Counted from the first letter of the stretch, positions 10,078 to 19,250 are shown. The stretch is 64,000 bases of DNA from CAWAVN01 sp963844315 (GCA_963844315.1 CAWJOC010000034.1:558001-622000); one strand, 5' to 3'. The notes: a model not told the origin generated them from the sequence alone. Numbers and translations: made by a program.

Positions 10078-10145
10078 AATGTTTTTCTGACGTATTTACA
10101 CTCTGAGTCATTTGTTTTCAGACTCCTTGATTTTCCAACGATCCG

Positions 10146-10765
10146 ATGGCCATATTTCGCCGCAAAACGAAACACACTTCTCCAGGTGAGCCAGAACGCA
10201 TGGTGCTGCGTTTGGTGGCGGACCGTTTTACGCGACTAGCGCCGCGGTTTGAAGATCGCGAAATCGACCCGGAACTCTTGCGGCGCAATTGGCGGATCAT
10301 TGCCGGTCAGTCGAGCTATTGCCTGTTGACCCGTTGGCTTTTGTGGGTTGGACAAACGGCATGGACGCGGAATGTTGGCGGCGGCTGGCGCTTTTGGTCT
10401 CGGCGTTTGAGGATCAGCCGACCCGCAAAATGCTCGCGTCGCTCGTTGCCTCTCGCGAGCTTTCCGAGATTGTGGAAGAAGGATTGATCGGGTTGGCCCG
10501 CGAATCGAATTTGCTGACGATGGCGGTGCTGCGTCAAAGCGAACTTCGCACGGAAGAGTTGGCCCGGAAGCTCGCCCGGCGGTTGGGAGTGAGGATTTGG
10601 GGCGAAACCGAAGAAGACTCCGAGCGCGAACTGGAACGCTTGGATTACGGCAGGCTACTCGCCGAAGCTGAGCGGGCCAAAGTTCTCGCCGAAGACCGCA
10701 TGGCGTACCTCAAGGAACGGCAAGAAGAGGAACTTCGTCGTAGACGTCCGCGCGGGAAATGGTAG
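10146..10765 (+). CDS. Unrecognised charged helical protein; frameshifted
   Basis: About 206 residues after correcting one missing base near 10327, where CLL joins DPLAFVGWTNGMDAECWRRL. I do not recognise the family. The N-terminus is basic (MAIFRRKTKH), and the C-terminal third is a long Arg/Glu-rich helix, probably coiled coil, ending RRRRPRGKW. No membrane segment or signal peptide is seen. It lies 3 bases before the next gene and on the same strand as the MoxR cassette, though separated from the VWA gene by a 272-base gap with a repeat, so membership in that operon is likely but not certain. Confidence 0.65.
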
Positions 10766-10768
10766 TGG

Positions 10769-11464
10769 ATGAGAATCATGACCGTGAATCACTCCGAAGA
10801 TTTGCGAAAGTATCGGTATCACACCGGGGCCACACTTCGACCTTTGCTGGCGGATGAGGCTTGCCCGATCTTGTTTCGGGATATTGGCCCCGAAGCGATG
10901 TCGCTATTCTTGCGGGGCAAACTCGCGCGGTTGGCGGGGCCGTTTTCGCCGATCACTTACATGCGGACGGCGGACTATCAAGAACCCTACACCGACCACG
11001 GACGCATTGGGAGATTAGTGTTTCTTAATCCAAAGGAGCTATCGCCTTGGCATTCCGGCGTGGAGACCATCTACGTGGCTTCTGCGTCGCGGATGACATC
11101 GTCAGAAACCTTGGGGTTTGTGCCTGCGGAGATTCCTTTAGCCCAAGCCGCCTGGCTTTTGAATGATGCCAAGAACCTCCAGGACTTAGAGCAAGTGATT
11201 GGTCCGGCTTTGTATCGTGAGGCCATCGCCGACACATTACACCGTTTGGATCAATTGACCGCCGAACTCAAAGACACGGAACAACTCGCTGAACCGCTCC
11301 GCCGGATGTTGCAATCGGGCGATTCCCAATTGCGCAAGAGATTGCTGGATCTCATGCGGAAAACAGGCCTCACCGAAAGCGATCTCTGCACCGCCTGGCA
11401 TCATTTGCCGGATGACAGGCGGGCCGAGCTGCGGGAGATGTTTCGATCCCTGAAAGTCCGTTGA
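10769..11464 (+). CDS. Unrecognised protein following the MoxR cassette
   Basis: A 231-residue soluble protein that I do not recognise. The first half is mixed alpha/beta (ATLRPLLADEACPILFRDIG; GRLVFLNPKELSPWHSGVETIYVAS), and the second half is helical and charged. An in-frame ATG at 10778 is an alternative start. It begins 3 bases after the preceding stop, so both genes are co-transcribed, and it ends 25 bases from the convergent sixA gene. Its position makes it the last member of the MoxR/VWA cassette; there is no sequence clue to its activity. Confidence 0.65.
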   Translation: MRIMTVNHSEDLRKYRYHTGATLRPLLADEACPILFRDIGPEAMSLFLRGKLARLAGPFSPITYMRTADYQEPYTDHGRIGRLVFLNPKELSPWHSGVETIYVASASRMTSSETLGFVPAEIPLAQAAWLLNDAKNLQDLEQVIGPALYREAIADTLHRLDQLTAELKDTEQLAEPLRRMLQSGDSQLRKRLLDLMRKTGLTESDLCTAWHHLPDDRRAELREMFRSLKVR

Positions 11465-11489
11465 GACTTGCGCCGGGAACCCAAAGGGA

Positions 11490-11981
11490 TCAAGACCGTT
11501 CCCTGGGCCGCCAAATCTCGATCAACCGGCCCTCAATTTTTCGAGTGAGATCCCGCCAATCGGGGATTGGCAATTCGATGTGGGCTAAAGCGGAGGTGGG
11601 CAGTTCTTCGTGCTCGCCGGTCAGGTGGCACAGGAATTCTTCCAGGCCGGGATTATGACCGACCACCAAGGCCAAGTTGACGGCGCTATCCAAGCCATTC
11701 AGAGTTTCCAGGAAATCGTCCGCATCGGCGTGATAGAGGTTGGGCTTCAGTTCGATTTCCTGGGTGTATCCAGTGGATTCCGCCATTCCTTTGGCGGTGC
11801 TTTGCGCACGAAGGGCCGTTGAGGAGAGCACTATATCGGGAACCAGGTTCTGCTCCAAAAGCCATTGGCCCACGCGCGGGGCATCGGTTTGGCCGCGCTT
11901 GTTCAACGGGCGGTCATGGTCGCATAGGGTTTCGTCCTTCCAACTCGATTTTGCATGCCGTAAGAGAAGCAGCGTTTTCAT
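11490..11981 (-). CDS. sixA: SixA-type phosphohistidine phosphatase
   Basis: A 163-residue histidine phosphatase. The catalytic LLLLRHAKS motif (the RHG box with Ala replacing Gly, typical of SixA) is at residues 4-12, with conserved basic residues in HDRPLNKRG and SSTALRAQSTA, and the second histidine in VVGHNPGLEEF. Its length equals the SixA family. E. coli SixA removes phosphate from histidine of phosphotransfer proteins; the target in this organism is unknown. It is convergent with the gene ending at 11464 and divergent from the gene at 12208. Confidence 0.9.
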   Translation of the reverse strand: MKTLLLLRHAKSSWKDETLCDHDRPLNKRGQTDAPRVGQWLLEQNLVPDIVLSSTALRAQSTAKGMAESTGYTQEIELKPNLYHADADDFLETLNGLDSAVNLALVVGHNPGLEEFLCHLTGEHEELPTSALAHIELPIPDWRDLTRKIEGRLIEIWRPRERS

Positions 11982-12207
11982 TGCGAATGGCCTGCCGTCG
12001 TCCTTGGGGTTGCTTTCAAGTTTGCGGGTTGTTTCGGTTGTTCCGGCAGGGTGCGATTGTGCGGTGACTCTGGTCCGGTCGTGCCGATATTCCCGATGGC
12101 ACTCTCATCAACAGGTTTGATGATTTTGCACCACCTGGCGGACATGCTCGGCGGACCACGGAGGTTCCCCGATCCGCTTAATCTACTTCTACAGGGATGA
12201 ATCGGTC

Positions 12208-12702
12208 ATGTCCATCCGATTTTCGACTTTGTACGCGATTGCCGGGTTTGTGGGTTTGTTTTGCTTTGCGGGATTGGCTCGCGCGGGAGAAGAGGGGGGC
12301 TTTGAATGCCGTACGCCCTCCTTTGGAAACAAAGCCGAAATCGATCCAAGGCATGAAGCCCCGCTGACGGTGTGGGAACGCCACGAGCGGGCGGGACATC
12401 CCCAGTGCATTTCCCCCTTGGCGGATTGGTCCAACACGGTGAATTATTGGGGTTACTACGTGGGCGGCGGCAATCCCTACACCTTCGGCGGGAAGCACCT
12501 CGCGGGCGAACACCGTTATGTCCGCTGCGAAGGCACATGGGGCTGGGACTATGTGCCCTTTTACTCCTCCGTCAAGCTTCGTTGGTGGCATGGCCGGAAA
12601 TACCAAGACGGCGAAGGCCAATACACCTCAAACGGCGTCGTGGAACCCTTCAGCCCCGGCTTCGGTCCCAAAGGCATTTTCAGGAACGGCTTGATCCGTT
12701 AG
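12208..12702 (+). CDS. Small secreted protein, aromatic and Gly rich
   Basis: A 164-residue protein with a signal peptide (residues 1-26, cleavage after LARAG-like AxA). The mature part has two cysteines and is rich in Trp, Tyr and Gly (NYWGYYVGGG; YVRCEGTWGWDY; LRWWHGRKYQDGEG). I recall similar proteins with a YYVGGG motif in planctomycetes, but I know no function. A cell-surface or cell-wall role is inference from export alone. The gene ends 43 bases before a copy of the family A palindrome. Confidence 0.75.
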   Translation: MSIRFSTLYAIAGFVGLFCFAGLARAGEEGGFECRTPSFGNKAEIDPRHEAPLTVWERHERAGHPQCISPLADWSNTVNYWGYYVGGGNPYTFGGKHLAGEHRYVRCEGTWGWDYVPFYSSVKLRWWHGRKYQDGEGQYTSNGVVEPFSPGFGPKGIFRNGLIR

Positions 12703-12745
12703 GAACGGCGTGCCAATAAATTACCGAAATCTACGTATTCCCAAA

Positions 12746-12796
12746 GAGCCGCGCACGAAGTAAGCGGTCGGAAACCGCTTACTTCGTGCGCGGCTC
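12746..12796. repeat. Palindrome family A, copy 2, with compensatory base change
   Basis: Complementary 23-base arms 12746-12768 and 12774-12796 with a 5-base loop. Relative to copies 1 and 3, the left arm has GCACGAAG for GCACGCAG and the right arm has CTTCGTGC for CTGCGTGC, so pairing is kept. The 5-prime flank ATTCCCAAAGAGCC is shared with copy 1. It lies between convergent genes. Confidence 0.85.
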
Positions 12797-12806
12797 ACTT
12801 GTTTGT

Positions 12807-14212
12807 TCACATATTGGTTTTCGCATCCACGACATCGCCCAAGACGCTGTTGAGCGCGGCATTCAGGTAGGCATCGTTCTCGTGGGATTTGGAATAAATC
12901 CGAAAGATCGAAAAACTCGTCGGCAGCGAGCGGAAAAGTTCATCGTCGAATAGCACGAGCGGCGTACCAATGGCGGGATCCAACACGAAGTTCTGCCCGC
13001 CCGATGGCAATGGCCCACTGGGGCGATGGTAATGCCGGGCCACATCAATCCCTAACGGAATCTCCTTGAGTTCCGGGGGCAACAATCGGCGGACCCGGCG
13101 TTCGATCAGCTCCGGCTCGGAAAAAATCGTGGTCCGTTCCGATGAGCCTGTATGAAAATGCACAGTGCGCTCGCACGCCATTTTCCAGGGGATTTGCGCT
13201 TCAAAATGTTATCCCAATCGTTTCCCAGGGCTTGGCGGATGGGATCTTCGCTTTGGGACAACCGCTGCACATCGACGAGGAATGACGATTCGGTCAACTG
13301 CCGATAGGCGTCCAAGTGCTCGAGAGGATTGCCCGGAAACAGGCAGTCCATCGTCTGCGGGAAAAGTTCCTCAAGCGCCAAATCCAGCGCCCTCACGGTG
13401 CGATGGAAATAGATCACGCGGAACAAGTTCGCCCGTGTTTCAATGAAATTGACCAGCGTCGGCAGTCCCCGGACGTGAATGGTCAAACCCGCTGGCGTGA
13501 AAAAGCTGTAGTGCAGAAGCCTGGAGATGTCGAACGCCCGCGTGTTGTAGCCGGACATGTACGCATCCCTGAGGACAAAATCCATGTTGTCCACGGTGTA
13601 GATGCCGCTAAAGAGCGAACGCAATTTGACCAGCCAATCGGGATGGCCTGTTTCGTCAAGCGAGCCGGGTTTCGGACGGCGGATGAGCCAGGCGATTTGG
13701 CGGGGTTCCAATTCCTCCAGGGGCTTCATCTTGCCGAAGGGACACCGGCGGATGCGGCGGAGCATTTCGCCCAGTTCATGCTCGATGATGTGCGCCCCGA
13801 TGTCCTCGTGCGTGATGTTCCATCTGTCGAGGTAATGCTCATCGAAAAAGTGTCCGAACGGCCCGTGCCCCACATCATGGAGCAGCGCCGCCATCCGGGT
13901 CAGGCATTCCACATAAGCCCGCGAAGGCACGTTGGCTGAGGCATCGCACAGAGAATCGTACCAGCTATCAATCACCTGAGAGGCCAGGTGCATCGCCCCC
14001 AAGACGTGCTGGAACCGCATGTGCTCCGCCGAGGGAAACACCCACCACGCCGTCTGCAACTGGTGGATGTGCCGTAACCTTTGCACCCAGGGATGGTCGA
14101 GAATCTCCCGCTCGGCGATTTCCCCATCGGGCAATTCGCCTGAGGAAATAAACGGAATGTACCCGTGGATGGGATCGTGCGAGAGGCTCTCCATCGTGAA
14201 ATCGCGGACCAT
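12807..14212 (-). CDS. HD-domain phosphohydrolase (dNTPase/SAMHD1-like); frameshifted
   Basis: About 468 residues. The HD metal site is readable: H of QRLRHIHQL, then HDVGHGPFGHFFDEH, with further histidines in NITHEDIGAHIIEHE. This is the YdhJ/SAMHD1-like group that hydrolyses (d)NTPs or related nucleotides. The frame breaks near 13202, where one base is missing (TTGAAGC for TTGGAAGC on the coding strand), joining DNIL to EAQIPWKMACERTVHF. ATG 14212 (MVRDFTMESLSHDPIHGYI) is the start; the family usually begins close to DPIHG. The gene is convergent with the secreted protein gene and bounded by a family A palindrome. Confidence 0.85.
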
Positions 14213-14336
14213 TGCGCATCGCCCCAACGGTTTGCCATTTACGAAACCGACGACTGTATCGCCCCATTATACGGTGTTCGTGGATGCGCACGAAGCCACA
14301 AAGGTGAAGGTTTGAACAAACCTGCACACAAACGAA

Positions 14337-14372
14337 AAGAGCCTTCCAAGGCATTCGGCCTGGAAGGCTCTT
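14337..14372 (-). terminator. Rho-independent terminator of the lipoprotein gene
   Basis: A 12-base stem (14337-14348 pairing with 14361-14372) with a further inner GGC/GCC pairing is followed, on the minus strand, by TTTTCGTT. It lies 73 bases after the stop of the small lipoprotein gene and upstream of the HD gene, so it separates these two transcripts. Confidence 0.75.
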
Positions 14373-14444
14373 GGGTGTTCGCGACGACTCGCATCCCCGG
14401 TTACATGGAAAAAATGTCGGTTCGCGAGGCGGTGCAAAGGAAAA

Positions 14445-14630
14445 CTACGGCTCCACTGTTTTGGATTCGGACTCCACTACGGTTTTTTCTACGGTTTTAC
14501 CATCCGTCTTATCCTTATCCGTAGTGGTGGTGGTCGTGGTTTTGGTGACGGTCTTGTCTTCCGTTTTGCCGCAACCAACGGCGAACACACTGACGGACAG
14601 GATGAACAGGCAGGCAACGAACTTCTTCAT
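14445..14630 (-). CDS. Small lipoprotein, Lys/Thr repeat rich
   Basis: A 61-residue protein. It has a classic lipoprotein signal: MKK, a hydrophobic stretch, then the lipobox FAVGC with Cys20. The mature part is only 41 residues of low-complexity Lys, Thr, Asp and Glu (TVTKTTTTTTTDKDKT; VEKTVVESESKTVEP). An AGAGGAA ribosome-binding sequence precedes the ATG, and a good terminator follows. Function is unknown; a short lipid-anchored, extended polyelectrolyte tail is all that can be described. Confidence 0.75.
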   Translation of the reverse strand: MKKFVACLFILSVSVFAVGCGKTEDKTVTKTTTTTTTDKDKTDGKTVEKTVVESESKTVEP

Positions 14631-14914
14631 GGGGAGTTCCTCTCGAGATTTATGAACTCAATCCTCCAAATGGCCACGGCCACCTTGGCCACGGCTCCGC
14701 CCGACGGGGCGGTCAACACTCCTGAGATGCGCTGTCTTGACGGTTTATTCCCGGAGGGAAAAAACTTTTGGGGAATTTCGCGGGAATTTTTTCCGGCAGT
14801 TTTGATTCCCTATTAGAGAGTGTTCACATATCCTTAGAAGAAAATTCGCTTGCGTTTTCTCATGATGGGTCCATCCTCAAGTGAAGGACAGTTATTTAGG
14901 ATCGTCGTTTGGCC

Positions 14915-17914
14915 ATGTTTCAGAGGTTTATTGGATTTTCGGGCCGATTATCCCGTCGGCTGCCATTCTGGGCGGTTTTCGGCTGGGCTTGGCTGGCCAA
15001 TTTGCTTCTCCTGGCGGTAATGATCGCCTTTCGGGCGGTCAAAACCTCTGGGATTGCGCATACGTTCGAGTTTGAAGATGTTCCCCTCCTGCATTTTTTG
15101 GACGTGCAATTCCCCTGGCTCGTCCTGGCTATGCTGTTATCGGGGATATGCCTGGGATTCTTCTTGCTCTCCGGTGCAGTTTCCGCCCGAAAGGAAAACC
15201 GCCCGTTTCCCTATTCGCTGCTGGTTCGCTGCGGCTTGATGTGGGGGTTGGGAGCCATCGCCTGCCGATTCACCCAGCCCGAACCTGGCTTGGGAGTGAA
15301 CATCGAAACCGTCGGAGTTCTCGATTGGCTGACGCTGCTTTTGGCGTGCGCGGCAGCCTGGTCGCTCTTGGATTGGATGGCCCACCAAACCCAATCCGGC
15401 GATTTGCCCCCGCTTTGCCGACCGCCCCGACCGGAACATTCTTTTGTGCGGATGAGCTTGATTTACCTCTTGGGGTGCGCCTCAATTGCGATTTTCACTT
15501 TTCGGGAACACACGAAGTTTTGGGACGTGAAGCGGAATGGCGGGTTTGATTACCTGCCCTTCTTTCTGCCCGAAGAAATCGAGCAAGCGAATTGGCTGTT
15601 TTATTCCACCTCGCTTCTCTTTGCGAGCCTGGCGGCCCTGGGTGGCTGTGCGGCATATCTGAGCTTAACAGCGTTGTCCCGAAGCGAACGCCGAACCGGA
15701 GAATTCTTCACCCTGTCCGATGCCCGGCGGCAGGCTTTGGTCCTGGCATTATTTTGGTCCGCCGCTCTCAGCGTGCCTTGGGAAGTGAAGATTCTCCCCG
15801 AAATCATCTCGAATGACGGCTGGATTTTGCCCGCCGTGACCTTGGGATTTTCCTCGTCGGCTTTGATGCCGCTGCTGATGGTAAGCGGACTTTCGCTCCG
15901 CCGCGATTTTGAATCGTCCGCCCGCCGCTCGGCTCTGCTCGATCAAAGCCCTTCGCTGCCCCGCAGATCGGAAATGGCGTTCTGGAACTTCTTGTTGTTC
16001 CCGGTCTATCCCTGGATAAGGCTTCTTTACCCCAAACGGACTCCCGCAATTCTTCGCGCGGGAGGATTGATGATCCTCACCGCCCTGATGGTGGGAACCT
16101 TAACCTGGGTTTTCCAGAAGGCCGACGAGCTATTCGATTTCGACGATTGGCGGGGCATGCTCAATTCGGGACTTTTCCCCTGCCTGCAAGTGTTGATGTC
16201 TCTGCTCGCGGCGTGTTGGGTGTATTTGGCGGGAAGCCAAATTCTAGGGTGGTTTCAGCGGAAATCCGCGGAACCGATTGATTCCCCATTGCAGACTCAT
16301 CCAATACGAAGTGTTTTGAGCCTAACGATTCGATTGAGTGCCGTGGGTCTTGCGCTCGGTGCGTTGACGGCGGCAAGTTGGCCGTTTTGGGGCTGGCATC
16401 AGATTTCGGAGAACGTATTTGCCCGCGCGGTGGAATTCAGCGACCGGCACGAATTTGAAATCCGCTTTCTGCACTGGCTGTTCGATGCCGACCGTGACGG
16501 CTATGCCGCCGTTCTCCACGGAGCCGACCCGGACGACACCGACCCGAACATCCAAGCGGGCGGGCTAAAGGCCCCGCAAATTGTGCCGGTGCACATCGAC
16601 CAGTTTGAAATCGCCGATGCGGAGAAAGCCAAGAGCTTTCCGAATGTCGCCATCTTCTATTTGGAAGGCGTGACCTGCCGGTCAATCTCGGCCTATGGAA
16701 AACGGAATCTCCCGAATGGCCTCATCGCCACGCCGCACATGGATTCCATCGCCCGAGAAGGGACAATGTTCACGGACGCTCGTTGTTATTATCCGAGCAC
16801 TTGGGACGGTTGGTTCGCCGTCAATTGCGGGCGGTTTTTGCGGATTCAAGAAATGCACGCCGGCTCTCCATTCGGCGATCGCTACTCCCGCTACAACAAT
16901 CTCTACAAGGTGCTGAAGCTGGCGGGGATCAACCGCTGGTGCCACGCGGACACCGAACCGTATTTCGACCTGTTTGTACCAGAGGAATTAAGGCACGAAG
17001 AATCCACCGCCTGGAAATCCGGGAAGGATTACAATTCCTCCGTCAGTTCCGAGGAAGAAGACAAAGGCATCTGGCGCGGCGACAAGCGGGCCGAGCGAAT
17101 CGTGGAGTTTATCGACAGCATTGAGCCTGGCGAACGGTTTTTCTTCTGCGAGCACATGTCGGACACGCATTTTCCCTGGGAGCATACGCCCGATGACCGT
17201 GCCGCCGAGTTGGGGTTTCCCGAAGGTCTGGAAATCTACGAAGCCGATGCCGTGCTTCCCCGTGGCGGAAAGCACATCAAATACAGCCGCTATTTGCAAA
17301 CCATCACCCGCATGGATGCCCAAATCGGAACGATCCTAAAGAAGCTCAAGGAGAAGAACCTTTACGACAATACAATCATCGTGATCGTCAGCGACCACGG
17401 CTGCCAATGGTTCGAGCACGAGCACATGTATTATGTGTCGCATCTTTACGAACAGTCGCTCGAAGTACCGCTCATCATCAAAGCCCCGAGCTTTCCCCAG
17501 GGGCGAGTGTCGCACGAACCCGTATTGCAAATTGATGTGCTCCCCACGCTGATGGAACTCGCTGGCATCCGCCATGCCAACCCGACGCCCGAATATCCCA
17601 TGACCTGCCAAAGTCTGGTTCCCTTGCTCTATGGCAAGGATGTTGATTCTTGTCGCTACCAGAACCGCGACATGATTCTTTGCACCCACTACGACATGCT
17701 GGGCGTGATCTCGAATTTCAAGCACAAAATGATCTTCGACCGCCCGACGGGAACGTTCATGGTCTTCGATCTTAAAAACGATCCGGGCGAGACCATCAAC
17801 CTCGCCGACACCCGGCCCGATTTGAAAGCCCAATTGCTGGAAAAACTCCGCGTCCTCGCCGAGCGGAATGCGTCCTTCATCGGGCAGATCAAAGCCTCTC
17901 CCGCCCGCAAATGA
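14915..17914 (+). CDS. Membrane-anchored sulfatase/phosphotransferase-like protein with Ca-type motif
   Basis: A 999-residue protein. Residues 1-490 contain many transmembrane helices in several groups. Around 519-545 lies a DADRDGYAAVLHGADPDD motif, the Asp-rich DxDxDGY...GxDxDD pattern of MopE-type metal-binding repeats. From about 574 an alkaline-phosphatase-superfamily domain begins (NVAIFYLEGVT), with the nucleophile region CYYPSTWDGW near 620 and metal ligands in IVSDHGCQWFEHEH near 827. The sulfatase CxPxR motif is missing, so a Ser/Thr nucleophile as in LtaS/EptA-like phosphotransferases is more likely (inference). I chose ATG 14915; a TTG two codons earlier is possible. It could modify envelope lipids or glycans. 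Confidence 0.8.
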   Translation: MFQRFIGFSGRLSRRLPFWAVFGWAWLANLLLLAVMIAFRAVKTSGIAHTFEFEDVPLLHFLDVQFPWLVLAMLLSGICLGFFLLSGAVSARKENRPFPYSLLVRCGLMWGLGAIACRFTQPEPGLGVNIETVGVLDWLTLLLACAAAWSLLDWMAHQTQSGDLPPLCRPPRPEHSFVRMSLIYLLGCASIAIFTFREHTKFWDVKRNGGFDYLPFFLPEEIEQANWLFYSTSLLFASLAALGGCAAYLSLTALSRSERRTGEFFTLSDARRQALVLALFWSAALSVPWEVKILPEIISNDGWILPAVTLGFSSSALMPLLMVSGLSLRRDFESSARRSALLDQSPSLPRRSEMAFWNFLLFPVYPWIRLLYPKRTPAILRAGGLMILTALMVGTLTWVFQKADELFDFDDWRGMLNSGLFPCLQVLMSLLAACWVYLAGSQILGWFQRKSAEPIDSPLQTHPIRSVLSLTIRLSAVGLALGALTAASWPFWGWHQISENVFARAVEFSDRHEFEIRFLHWLFDADRDGYAAVLHGADPDDTDPNIQAGGLKAPQIVPVHIDQFEIADAEKAKSFPNVAIFYLEGVTCRSISAYGKRNLPNGLIATPHMDSIAREGTMFTDARCYYPSTWDGWFAVNCGRFLRIQEMHAGSPFGDRYSRYNNLYKVLKLAGINRWCHADTEPYFDLFVPEELRHEESTAWKSGKDYNSSVSSEEEDKGIWRGDKRAERIVEFIDSIEPGERFFFCEHMSDTHFPWEHTPDDRAAELGFPEGLEIYEADAVLPRGGKHIKYSRYLQTITRMDAQIGTILKKLKEKNLYDNTIIVIVSDHGCQWFEHEHMYYVSHLYEQSLEVPLIIKAPSFPQGRVSHEPVLQIDVLPTLMELAGIRHANPTPEYPMTCQSLVPLLYGKDVDSCRYQNRDMILCTHYDMLGVISNFKHKMIFDRPTGTFMVFDLKNDPGETINLADTRPDLKAQLLEKLRVLAERNASFIGQIKASPARK

Positions 17915-17918
17915 GCCG

Positions 17919-17979
17919 AGAGCCGCGCACGCAGTAAGCGGAACAAACTGATGCTACCGCTTACTGCGTGCGCGGCTCT
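17919..17979. repeat. Palindrome family A, copy 3
   Basis: Complementary 23-base arms 17919-17941 and 17957-17979, arm core GAGCCGCGCACGCAGTAAGC, with a 15-base loop unrelated to the loops of the other copies. It starts 4 bases after one stop codon and ends 7 bases before the opposing stop codon of tatD, so it fills the whole convergent junction. Confidence 0.85.
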
Positions 17980-17986
17980 TAATCCA

Positions 17987-18763
17987 TCAATCCACTTTGA
18001 ATAGATTTCGCACGTTTTGCGAAGTCCGGCTGGCCAATTCTTCGAGCGACAATCCGTGAAGATCCGCAAGGACTTGGGCGGTATGGGTGACGAAAGCCGG
18101 TTCATTGCGTTTGATTTGCCCGCGTTTGGGAGTCGGGACTAAATACGGGGCATCGGTTTCGACTAGGAGCCGATCCAAAGGCGTCGCTTTTGCGATGGCC
18201 CGGAGTTCTTCGTTCTTGCGGTAGGTCAACATGCCGGAAAACGATAGGTGCAAACCCATTGCCAAGAACGATTCGGCGGAAGTGGGGCTTCCGCAAAAGC
18301 TGTGCATCACGCCCCGGAAGGGTTTCTGGTCGGAAAACTCTTTCAGCACGGAAAGCACATCATCCTCCGCATCCCGGCAGTGGATGATGAATGGCAATTG
18401 ATATTGAAACGCCAACTGCAAATGCGCGAAAAAAATCGATCTGCAAATCGAGCGGCGCAAAATCCCAATAACGGTCGAGTCCCGTTTCCCCAATGCCCAC
18501 GACCTGGGGATGGCTCAGAAGCGATTCAATCTCCGCCAAATCCATCGGCCCTGCTTCGGCGGCATAATTGGGCTGAATGCCCACGACGGCGGAAACTTCG
18601 GAATATCGTTCCGCCAAGGCCACCGCACTTCGGCTGGTTTCCAGCGTGATCCCGATGGTGAAGATCCGCGTCACGCCCGCCTTTTGGCGCGGGCCAACAC
18701 ATCTTCCAAATCATCCGCGAAGGCGTCGGCATCCAGATGGGCGTGGGTGTCAATCAGGTCCAT
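17987..18763 (-). CDS. TatD family metal-dependent hydrolase; two frameshifts
   Basis: About 258 residues after joining three frames. The start MDLIDTHAHLDADAF holds the HxH metal motif, IGETGLDRYWD holds the family Glu, PFIIHCRDAEDD and MHSFCGS hold further metal histidines, and LLVETDAPYLVP is the C-terminal signature. Breaks: a missing base near 18685 (A-run before GGCGGGC) and one extra T in a run of seven at 18429-18435. TatD enzymes are 3-prime exonucleases/deoxyribonucleases. The gene follows the 149-residue gene at 18801 by 37 bases on the same strand and is convergent with the membrane protein gene. Confidence 0.88.
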
Positions 18764-18800
18764 TTGGGAACCCACCCTCTGGGAGCAAGATCGCCCCCGA

Positions 18801-19250
18801 TTAAGAGAATTTCGTCGAATCCTGCATTGTCGATTGAGCCAGGATTTGGAGTTCGTCCAGGATGGTCTGCTGGGTGGATTGGATCTCGCTCACCAACTTC
18901 CTGGCCCCAGGATCATCCTGGCAGGCGGCTAATGTCCGCTTGGCCTCTTCGACCAGGGCTTGTTGGTTCTGAATGAGTTGATCCAAGAGATAACCCAGCG
19001 CCACGTAGTGCAAGTCCGTGTATTCCGTGGGGTAGGTTCCATAATCCGTCGACCATTCCGCTTCGTGGAGCAGATTGGCCAACTCCGCCACTTGGAGTTC
19101 TTGCTGTTCGACCAGCCTTTGGATTTTCTGTTGCTCTTCCGTCGTGTTGGGATCGGTCCACGGCCAGCATTCCCCGACGTATTGCAGCAAACTTCGCCCC
19201 AAGTCAATCAGAAGTCGATTGAGCGCGGAATACGTGTCGGCGTCGGACAT
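18801..19250 (-). CDS. Unrecognised helical protein downstream of nuoN
   Basis: A 149-residue soluble, acidic and Gln-rich protein, largely helical (EEQQKIQRLVEQQELQVAEL; LIQNQQALVEEAKRTLAACQ), probably forming a helical bundle. I do not recognise a family. ATG 19250 (MSDADTYSALNRLL) is the most likely start; the frame is open further upstream but the extra part looks non-coding and would overlap nuoN. It lies 53 bases after the nuoN stop and 37 bases before tatD, so it may be at the end of the complex I transcript. No link to respiration is visible in the sequence. Confidence 0.65.
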   Translation of the reverse strand: MSDADTYSALNRLLIDLGRSLLQYVGECWPWTDPNTTEEQQKIQRLVEQQELQVAELANLLHEAEWSTDYGTYPTEYTDLHYVALGYLLDQLIQNQQALVEEAKRTLAACQDDPGARKLVSEIQSTQQTILDELQILAQSTMQDSTKFS

